5,555 nucleotides of DNA from an uncultured bacterium. GTDB lineage: Bacteria > Patescibacteriota > Dojkabacteria > CALFHW01. Each line of letters begins with the position of its first letter. Within the stretch, counting starts at the first letter, position 1. Below, piece after piece: positions 1 through 5,555 of the stretch. Position numbers and translations under genes: made by a program. The stretch is from contig CALFHW010000127.1 in the NCBI GenBank assembly GCA_937876695.1, forward strand, positions 1 to 5,555, written 5' to 3'. The notes under the pieces are model-generated. The model saw only the letters and a list, made by a program, of their open reading frames with translations. It was not told the origin of the DNA and made no database searches.

Positions 1-331
1 GATTAATTTCTCTCTCGATAAACTCAGGATCTATCCTTGGCAGCAGAAATTCTTGGCCTTCCTCGGTGTATGGCCTGGCTACTTCGATCTCAACCTCTTC
101 AACTCCGAATTCTTTGGAGATTTCATCAGCCAGAGAACTCTTCTCTTCTTCGGTAATAGGCCTTTGGACTTCAGCGGTTAGCTTATCGCCATTTCTAGTG
201 ACGACTACGTTCGGTGGGGCAACTGGCTCTTTAGCTGCGGGCCTTAGTACAATGAATATCACTACAAGTACCAGCCCTAAAAGAACTGCCATTATGATGA
301 TTCTATTGTCAAATGCGTCTATCTTTTTCAT
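1..331 (-). CDS. Small single-pass membrane protein, function unknown (C-terminus beyond left edge)
   Basis: The reading frame starts at the ATG at 331-329 and runs open for 110 codons to the window edge, so the C-terminus is missing. The protein begins MKKIDAFDNR, followed by one strongly hydrophobic segment at about residues 11-29 (IIIMAVLLGLVLVVIFIVL). After a short Pro/Ala/Lys linker comes a polar, acidic, probably soluble part (about residues 40-110) rich in Glu and Val. The start is supported by an AAGGAG motif upstream and by overlap with the stop of the preceding gene (ATGA). That overlap suggests translational coupling with the exported wall hydrolase. There is no signal-peptidase-like site after the hydrophobic stretch, so it is more likely an anchored protein than a secreted one. 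Topology is ambiguous because positive charges flank both sides. I do not recognise the family. By position it could be an accessory or anchor subunit of a wall-spanning machine, but that is inference. Confidence 0.8.
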   Translation of the reverse strand, partial: MKKIDAFDNRIIIMAVLLGLVLVVIFIVLRPAAKEPVAPPNVVVTRNGDKLTAEVQRPITEEEKSSLADEISKEFGVEEVEIEVARPYTEEGQEFLLPRIDPEFIEREIN

Positions 332-3300
332 AATACTGCAAGTTCTCCTTTATATATAGTAATAAGGCTGTCTTCTCTGCATATATTTGAAGTTTCGTCA
401 GCAGCTTTGCCATAAATACCACTAGTACCACCGAAATATCTGCTCGCCGCATAATAACCAGGGCAGGTTCCTGGGGTGAAATTACCAGACTGATCGCAAC
501 ATCCATCTTCCCAACCAGTATCCGCAAAACGAGAGATTTTATCATTGCTGAGTTTGCTGGCACTAGCACATATTGCTGTACCCACATAGGTTGGATCGAT
601 AATGTCGCCATCCTGGTAAGCAAATCCTAACCTCTGCACACACTTAAGTACCCCTGAATATGAGGTACCTCCTGGATAGAAGTAGGCCTGCAGCGTACCT
701 GGGCAGAACTGACCAGGTCCAAGGCAGCCGTAGCCGTTTGGCTCAGCGTGTAGAACTTGGTCGAGATTCCCATTGAATCGATTTTGGATACGAGCATTAC
801 TTTGATTTGCGCCGAAATTTTCAACGTGCAAGTGAGCAGCGATTTTCTCAGGAGGCATATTAAGGGCCTCTGCTACAGATTTAATTATGCTATAGGTGGG
901 GTTAGACGCGCTTGCGGCTCGAGTATTGCCATTGATATCTCCAGTCCTAGCTTGGATTGTACCAATAATTCGTGCATATCTTTCATCAAGATTATCCAAA
1001 AGGAATCTACAGGTGTTGGAGTCATTATTACAGTTCGATTGTACTCTCTCAACAATTTTACTTATGTCGGCAGCGGGTGCATTGCGGGCCACAATGATGC
1101 TGCCAGTTGGGGTTGGTTCTGCGCATACCTGATTACCGGAAGACCCACCCGCACCGGGGATAAAGCCCGCGCCGCTCAGAGCCAGCTTGCACTCACCTGA
1201 GAATAGACAGTAGGGGTCGATATAGTTGGGGTCATTTTGTGGATTTTTGGGGTTTTGAAATCCATAGACAGTAGGTCCAGTGCCATCAGAGCGAGTAAAT
1301 CCAACGAAACTACCTGCGCGTAATTTTTTACGCAATTCGAAGTGTAAATGTGGCCCTGTACTATTCCCGGTATCGCCAGTTACTCCAAGTGCTCTACCTA
1401 CCTCTACCTTGACACCTGGGCTAATCCCAGGAGCAAACCCATTGAGATGTGCGTAAACAGCTGCAATACAGCGTTGACCAGGTGAGTACTGGCAATCAAA
1501 GCTATTACTTCCATTACCACCACCTACTGGGCATTCAAGCATAACTGTGTTGCCAAAACCTTGATATAGATCGCTAGGATTGCCATTAGGATCTTTGCGA
1601 GGTGCGTTAGAGTTGGCTGTGTTAAACCATAGATAGTATTCATTCTGCGATTGTTGAGTAGTGCGGTTTGCATAGACAACTGTGCACTGCGAGATAGCCC
1701 TGACAACTGTGCCTTTGCCTATAGCCCAGTCAATTGCAGGGTGATCTTGACTTACTCTATTTGATATCCAACCGTTGGCCTCGGTTGGTCTTAAAGCATT
1801 GATAGTGGCAGCTCCTTCTAAATTTGGTACATCGGAGCTATCAAAAGGGGTGCAGATCTCTCCGATATCAGTCTGGGTGTCGTAGCCTTGACAGTAGATG
1901 GCTTCGAGGCCTTGACCGCATAGGAATTCTTGCAATGGGTTCTTCATATCTCCCAAACTATCCCAGCAATCGGTTTGTCTAAGAATCTGCGCTAAGGTGC
2001 CTTTTTTAGCATTATTATCTGCGCCATTCAAACTCGGCTTGTTTGGCAAATTCTCAATTGTTGTTGCTAGCGAGTCCAAATCTTGGCAGGCGTATATTAT
2101 TAGGTCGTTGCGCACTGTGGAAAGCATCTGTGTGTACAGGTCACCGCCAGCAAAAGGATTTGAACTCCCGCTGCTATTGAGTAGACGTTTTACATCAAAA
2201 CTCCCACCTGCAGATAGACCGACAGCTGGTGTCGACAGGCTAGTGTTGTTTATAGCTTCCATTATCGGATCGAGATAATTAGCACGATTTTGACGCACTC
2301 TATTTATATCAGTTTCAACCGGCCCAGATTCTACCAGTGAATACCTACGCATGATCTCACGTATTTGGCCTAGCCATGGGAATGTCATTACGGCCTTTTG
2401 GCTACTTGTGGCAGATCTAAACGAAATATATCCATTGGGGCTTTGGGAAGGGATACTTTGATTTAGTTCAGCGTTGATAGTGGCATCATCAAAACTCACC
2501 GTCAATGGCTCAAGTTGACCGAGAATGCCACCTGAGCGAGCCTGTTTGTCGTAAATATTTTTGGTGATCTCGATTTGTAGACCGACGTTATTTCTTTGAA
2601 TGAACTTTGTATTTACTCCATATGTCTGAGTACGCAGGGTATGTTGGATTTTAAAGGCTGATTTTAGGGCTTCAAGCAGGTATGGAATTTGAATGCTTTG
2701 TGGATTAGTTTGCGCATGCAAAACCTTTATTTGAGAATCTGCATCCACCAGGAAGGCAGGCGTTGTAGATACGTCGCCTTGGTAGAGACTGTTTATACTG
2801 ACCGTGCTACTAAATGCTTCAGGGTTTGTATCACGGTATATTTTTTGTGAGTTAGCAAGTGCATCTAGATTCACCTTATCTAGCAGATTTGAAAATGCGC
2901 TCGCGGCATTCAATTCTGATTTGCCTGAAATTAATTCACTGCCTGCGGAAAAATCATAACCACCTGAGGTAATGCTAGATAGTTGAGGTCGGTTCTCAAT
3001 TATATTTCTACCCGCCTCATAGCCAATTAAGCACCCAATTCCGTTGAACTGGAACGGAATTCCATCAATTTTTTCGCTACTCATCGACTGCGCGGGCAGA
3101 GGTAAATCAACAGAGTATAGATTTAGCCAGTTGGGGAAAATCTGATTCCTTTGGTTAGGACCGCCACTTGGAAATTCATTGCTGGCCATGGCACAAGGAG
3201 CAGTTGCGGGGGTTTGAGTTGTCCCTCCAATGTTCTGGGAGTTTAACCATTCGAACATAGGTAGTTTCATGCTCCAGGTAATGTCATATCTGTCGCTATT

Positions 3301-3621
3301 TGCCTCTGTAATAGTGGGTTTGGTTCCGGTGCTGCTGGTAGAGATTGCGACAGGTCTTAGGAATTTATCGGGCATGGATTTCAACTCATAGGTTCTTTGC
3401 CTGCGCAGATTTTGCTTAATTTGTTCAGATTTAGCTTGCGCTTGAGTAGCATCGCCCGCAGGCGAGTCTAATCCAGCAGTCTTTTCTTCAGGAGAGATTT
3501 CGGCGATTCGTTTAGCAAGCTCTAATATCCCCCCACTTGAAGCATTTACCAACTGCAGCCCCATCACCATAATGCTGGAGATTAGAAAAAACACTGTAAA
3601 TTGTCTGATTCTAGTTCGCAT
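328..3621 (-). CDS. Large exported peptidoglycan hydrolase: M23 endopeptidase plus lytic-transglycosylase-like domain
   Basis: This 1097-residue protein probably cuts peptidoglycan outside the membrane. Residues 1-27 form a signal peptide: basic start MRTRIRQ, a hydrophobic core at 8-25, and a likely cleavage after VNA (27). Residues 28 to about 600 match nothing I recognise; 32-80 look helical and charged. Residues about 615-765 are an M23 (LytM/lysostaphin) domain. It has the HxxxD motif (H627, D631), YAHL (H725) and GPHLHFE (H758, H760), so all zinc and catalytic residues are present. Residues about 905-1075 resemble a lysozyme-fold transglycosylase: candidate catalytic E934 (HVENFG), a GPGQFCPGT segment (968-976) like the usual GLMQ-x-PGT, DPTYVGTAI (1009-1017) and YYAASRYFGG (1056-1065). 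There are 24 cysteines, mostly after residue 510, suggesting disulfides. The ATG at 3621 is chosen because the signal peptide follows it directly; no clear Shine-Dalgarno precedes it. Family context: paired wall-cutting domains occur in conjugation/type IV secretion hydrolases and phage tail proteins. The signal peptide argues against a tail tape-measure protein. The M23 call is firm, the transglycosylase call moderate. Confidence 0.93.
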   Translation of the reverse strand: MRTRIRQFTVFFLISSIMVMGLQLVNASSGGILELAKRIAEISPEEKTAGLDSPAGDATQAQAKSEQIKQNLRRQRTYELKSMPDKFLRPVAISTSSTGTKPTITEANSDRYDITWSMKLPMFEWLNSQNIGGTTQTPATAPCAMASNEFPSGGPNQRNQIFPNWLNLYSVDLPLPAQSMSSEKIDGIPFQFNGIGCLIGYEAGRNIIENRPQLSSITSGGYDFSAGSELISGKSELNAASAFSNLLDKVNLDALANSQKIYRDTNPEAFSSTVSINSLYQGDVSTTPAFLVDADSQIKVLHAQTNPQSIQIPYLLEALKSAFKIQHTLRTQTYGVNTKFIQRNNVGLQIEITKNIYDKQARSGGILGQLEPLTVSFDDATINAELNQSIPSQSPNGYISFRSATSSQKAVMTFPWLGQIREIMRRYSLVESGPVETDINRVRQNRANYLDPIMEAINNTSLSTPAVGLSAGGSFDVKRLLNSSGSSNPFAGGDLYTQMLSTVRNDLIIYACQDLDSLATTIENLPNKPSLNGADNNAKKGTLAQILRQTDCWDSLGDMKNPLQEFLCGQGLEAIYCQGYDTQTDIGEICTPFDSSDVPNLEGAATINALRPTEANGWISNRVSQDHPAIDWAIGKGTVVRAISQCTVVYANRTTQQSQNEYYLWFNTANSNAPRKDPNGNPSDLYQGFGNTVMLECPVGGGNGSNSFDCQYSPGQRCIAAVYAHLNGFAPGISPGVKVEVGRALGVTGDTGNSTGPHLHFELRKKLRAGSFVGFTRSDGTGPTVYGFQNPKNPQNDPNYIDPYCLFSGECKLALSGAGFIPGAGGSSGNQVCAEPTPTGSIIVARNAPAADISKIVERVQSNCNNDSNTCRFLLDNLDERYARIIGTIQARTGDINGNTRAASASNPTYSIIKSVAEALNMPPEKIAAHLHVENFGANQSNARIQNRFNGNLDQVLHAEPNGYGCLGPGQFCPGTLQAYFYPGGTSYSGVLKCVQRLGFAYQDGDIIDPTYVGTAICASASKLSNDKISRFADTGWEDGCCDQSGNFTPGTCPGYYAASRYFGGTSGIYGKAADETSNICREDSLITIYKGELAVL
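345..350 (-). promoter_or_regulatory. Shine-Dalgarno site for the small membrane protein
   Basis: AAGGAG on the minus strand lies inside the last codons of the hydrolase gene, 13 bases before the ATG at 331. The spacing is longer than ideal. It still supports this start, together with the ATGA stop/start overlap, which would allow re-initiation by ribosomes finishing the hydrolase. Confidence 0.55.
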
Positions 3622-3682
3622 TATTTATTTGATCAGGTATCATTCAGTATAGCTATATTAATTTAGCAAATTTAGCTCAACC
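3622..3682. promoter_or_regulatory. Divergent promoter region between the hydrolase and methyltransferase genes
   Basis: This AT-rich gap separates two divergently read genes, so both transcripts probably start here. On the minus strand, TTGAGC (3680-3675) and TATAGC (3657-3652) are 17 bases apart and make a plausible sigma-70-type -35/-10 pair. TATACT (3651-3646) is an alternative -10 without a well-spaced -35. On the plus strand, TTGATC (3629-3634) and TATATT (3654-3659) are 19 bases apart, which is weaker. The core contains a perfect 10-base palindrome TATAGCTATA (3648-3657), and AATTTAGC occurs twice (3660-3667 and 3669-3676). Neither gene has a recognisable Shine-Dalgarno here. These are matches by eye; AT-rich sequence yields such matches easily. 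Confidence 0.45.
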
Positions 3683-4348
3683 ATGGACAGTTTTGGCTCT
3701 TTTCAGGCATTTTCTTGGACAAAAGACTATTTGTACCAGGTATTAACTACTGGCAAATCGCCAATGCTCAAATCGGATAATCTCAAAGAGGCTTTTGCGA
3801 CTGTGGACCGGGCTGACTTTTTACCAGAGAGCGTGCACGCCAGCGCCTATACTGACGTGGATCTGGAGTTCGCCTTTGGGGAGAAGACTAGCAGCCCGGT
3901 GTTGGTAGCTCAGATGTTAGAGGCGCTCAAGCTAAAGCAGGGCGATAAGGTACTGGAGCTGGGCACAGGCGCGGGGTATTCACTAGCGCTGATTGCTCTG
4001 GCGGTTTCACCAGGCGGCTACGTATACAGCGTAGAGCGCAATCAGCAGGTCAGTAGCCTAGCCAGGAGTAATCTAGCTAAGTACAAGCAGATAAGCAATT
4101 ATGAAATTGTATTTAAAGATGGCGAGGCTGGTTTAGTATCCCGTTCTCCCTTTGATGCAATTCACGTGTCTTTTGCCTACGAAAGCGTTCCAGAGGAGCT
4201 AATGCTGCAGCTTAAAGTGGGTGGTAGGTTAGTTGTGCCTATGACAAATAGCGAAATCCATGTCTTTGAGAGGCAGGCAGAAAAAGAGTTTAGCCAAGAG
4301 GTCATCAGCGCTAGGCATTTCGATAAATTCAGACCTGGCGTGGAGTAA
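3683..4348 (+). CDS. Protein-L-isoaspartate O-methyltransferase (PCMT) family methyltransferase
   Basis: This 221-residue cytoplasmic protein has the layout and length of the PCMT family, which methylates isoaspartyl residues in damaged proteins using S-adenosylmethionine so that they can revert to aspartate. Residues 34-50 (LKEAFATVDRADFLPES) match the family's N-terminal 'af..v.R..Fvp' pattern. T69-S70-S71-P72 lies where the family usually has TISxP. SAM-binding motif I is VLELGTGAGY (90-99), and the acidic end of the next strand is E118 in YSVER. PFDAIHVSFAYESVPEELM (156-174) followed by QLKVGGRLVVPM (176-187) is the typical PCMT post-motif region. The ATG at 3683 is the first start after an in-frame TAA at 3659-3661; no Shine-Dalgarno is seen. 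The stop shares one base with the glycosyltransferase start. The family is clear. The exact substrate is not, since related methyltransferases act on small molecules or other proteins and the TSSP segment is not the consensus. Confidence 0.9.
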   Translation: MDSFGSFQAFSWTKDYLYQVLTTGKSPMLKSDNLKEAFATVDRADFLPESVHASAYTDVDLEFAFGEKTSSPVLVAQMLEALKLKQGDKVLELGTGAGYSLALIALAVSPGGYVYSVERNQQVSSLARSNLAKYKQISNYEIVFKDGEAGLVSRSPFDAIHVSFAYESVPEELMLQLKVGGRLVVPMTNSEIHVFERQAEKEFSQEVISARHFDKFRPGVE

Positions 4349-5529
4349 TGAAAGTTTTAATGCTAACTACTTTTTATCACCCAGTGGTGGGTGGAGTGGA
4401 AACCCAGGTACATGACATCGCCAGCGGGCTTATGGCGGCGGGGCATGAGGTGCAAGTCCTGACTAGCGATGCAGATAGAGGCGCCAGGCGTTTGCCAAAG
4501 AACCTTCTGGGAAGTCACAATATTGAAGGTATTTCTGTAGTTCGTGTGCCGATGGCGGCCTCTATCTCACAATTTCACAAGCTCGCGCCGGCGTTTTGGT
4601 CTGAACTAATGAAGTTAGACTACGACGTGGTACATGTTCATGGAATCCGCAAACCAGAGCTATACATGGCTCTAGTAGCAACTAAACTGAGAGGCAAGCG
4701 TATCGTGCTTAGCACCCACAACCCTTTTACTACAGTTGGCAGGTCCTTTTTCATGAGGCTACTCATCTTGTTGCACGATCTGACTTTCGGAGTGCTGTTG
4801 ATGCGCTTTGTAGATAAGTACTTTTTATTGAGTTCAACTGAGAAAACTGTGCTCAGAAGATTTGGAATTGCGGATAGTAAGCTAGTAGTGGTAGGTAACT
4901 CACTGTCAGACGAGTATTATCAGGCTCCGGAGCTATCCAGAAAGCAGGTTTTAGAGGGTTTACCAGCAAAGTTTTCCGCAAAAAGCTGGGAGCATGTGGC
5001 GCTTAGCGTGGGCCGGCTAAATCCAGTCAAAGGCTTTGAGCATTTACTCCAGTCTGCAAAGGATAATCCCAAGGTGTTGTTTATAATCTTGGGCGGCGAT
5101 GATGGTAGTCTGGCAGAGCTGCAGAAGGCATTTCCCGGGATGCCCAATGTCTATTTACCAGGCACATTCTCACCTCGCAGAGAATTAATCTCCTACTATG
5201 CCGCTGCTGACGTATTTATCCTGCCTAGTCTACACGAGCCTTTTGGGATTGTGCTGCTAGAGGCGATGGCCCAAGGCTGCGCGATAATCGCTACCGATTG
5301 CGGGGGACCTGCCGAGATTTTGCAAAAAAATGCTGACGACGCATCAGGATCAGCCAAGTACGGCCTGCTAGTTCCAACCGCAGACGGAGCTGCAATCTCT
5401 AAGGCCCTCGCAGAATTAATCTCTGACCCTGCAAAACTTGATAGTTACAAGTCACTAGCCAGAGAGAGATCGGAAGACTATAGGTTTAGTGAAGCGATAA
5501 ATGCCTATGTCGGTAGCTACGTAAATTAG
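4348..5529 (+). CDS. GT4-family glycosyltransferase (GT-B fold)
   Basis: This 393-residue enzyme should transfer a sugar from a nucleotide-sugar donor to a lipid, glycan or other acceptor on the cytoplasmic face of the membrane. The N-terminal Rossmann half opens with KVLMLTTFYHPVVGGVE (2-18), including the glycine-rich acceptor-side loop. It continues with DVVHVHG (93-99) and STHNP (122-126). The donor-binding half has SVGRLNPVKGFEHLL (220-234), with R223 and K228 in the positions that contact donor phosphates in GT4 enzymes. It also has LHEPFGIVLLEAMAQG (295-310) with the E-x7-E pair E297/E305, and CGGPAEI (318-324). A hydrophobic, partly basic stretch at about 136-161 may help membrane association. 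The length is normal and the gene appears intact, ending in TAG. It begins inside the stop of the methyltransferase gene (TAATG) with GGAG only two bases before the ATG, so translation is probably coupled. The donor sugar and acceptor cannot be read from sequence. Confidence 0.93.
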   Translation: MKVLMLTTFYHPVVGGVETQVHDIASGLMAAGHEVQVLTSDADRGARRLPKNLLGSHNIEGISVVRVPMAASISQFHKLAPAFWSELMKLDYDVVHVHGIRKPELYMALVATKLRGKRIVLSTHNPFTTVGRSFFMRLLILLHDLTFGVLLMRFVDKYFLLSSTEKTVLRRFGIADSKLVVVGNSLSDEYYQAPELSRKQVLEGLPAKFSAKSWEHVALSVGRLNPVKGFEHLLQSAKDNPKVLFIILGGDDGSLAELQKAFPGMPNVYLPGTFSPRRELISYYAAADVFILPSLHEPFGIVLLEAMAQGCAIIATDCGGPAEILQKNADDASGSAKYGLLVPTADGAAISKALAELISDPAKLDSYKSLARERSEDYRFSEAINAYVGSYVN

Positions 5530-5555
5530 CCCCGGTCGATGGTTTAGAACACTCC

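Noticed and set aside
328..331. Possible alternative genetic code (TGA read as Gly or Trp), considered because of a possible CPR origin
   Set aside because: TGA stands exactly at the ATGA junction as a stop, none of the genes contains an in-frame TGA, and TGG is used for tryptophan. The standard code fits.
66..359. 97-codon plus-strand open frame with a hydrophobic end
   Set aside because: It is antisense to the membrane-protein gene, which has a Shine-Dalgarno, an ATGA overlap and a clean membrane segment. The Ser/Thr-rich composition is typical of an antisense shadow.
309..623. 104-codon minus-strand open frame overlapping the end of the hydrolase in another frame
   Set aside because: The hydrolase frame carries the SLT-like motifs across this region; this frame has no family signature and looks like an off-frame shadow.
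757..1200. 147-codon plus-strand open frame
   Set aside because: It lies wholly antisense to the M23/transglycosylase protein, has no recognisable domain and no ribosome binding site, and the opposite strand encodes clear catalytic motifs.
328..3621. Phage tail tape-measure protein with M23 and SLT domains
   Set aside because: The signal peptide, the lack of long coiled-coil/alanine-rich repeats, the high cysteine content and the absence of neighbouring phage genes argue against it, although the left flank is unseen.
4920..5147. 75-codon minus-strand open frame inside the glycosyltransferase
   Set aside because: It is antisense to the conserved donor-binding half of the GT4 enzyme and has no supporting features.
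5530..5555. Possible terminator or start of another gene at the right end
   Set aside because: Only 26 bases remain. There is no hairpin followed by a T-run, and the ATG at 5538 meets a stop after one further codon.

Overview
The window holds four protein-coding genes in two divergent pairs that start from a 61-base intergenic gap at about 3622-3682. It is a bacterial chromosome-like segment with standard stop codons (TGA, TAA and TAG each used once), moderate GC and tight packing. No rRNA, tRNA, CRISPR array, insertion sequence or convincing terminator is visible. The lineage cannot be fixed from this sequence. A very large, cysteine-rich exported wall hydrolase beside a small membrane protein, plus an isoaspartyl-methyltransferase-type gene joined to a GT4 glycosyltransferase, would fit a Patescibacteria/CPR-type genome. 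That is a weak inference.

Left arm (minus strand, 3621 down to 1): a 1097-residue protein with a signal peptide and a long unrecognised N-terminal region. It then carries a complete-looking M23 (LytM/lysostaphin-type) zinc endopeptidase domain and a C-terminal domain resembling a lysozyme-fold lytic transglycosylase. Its TGA stop overlaps the ATG of the next gene (ATGA). That gene encodes a small single-pass membrane protein cut by the left edge of the window. The pair looks like part of an operon for cell-wall remodelling or for passage of a secretion/pilus/conjugation machine through peptidoglycan. The left edge hides the genes that would decide this.

Right arm (plus strand, 3683 to 5529): a protein-L-isoaspartate O-methyltransferase (PCMT) family SAM-dependent methyltransferase, whose TAA stop shares one base with the ATG (TAATG) of a GT4-family, GT-B-fold glycosyltransferase. 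The pair is probably co-transcribed. The last 26 bases (5530-5555) contain nothing I can call.

The item most worth attention is the large hydrolase. It combines two wall-cutting activities, about 570 residues of unrecognised exported sequence, 24 cysteines, and enlarged loops inside the M23 domain.
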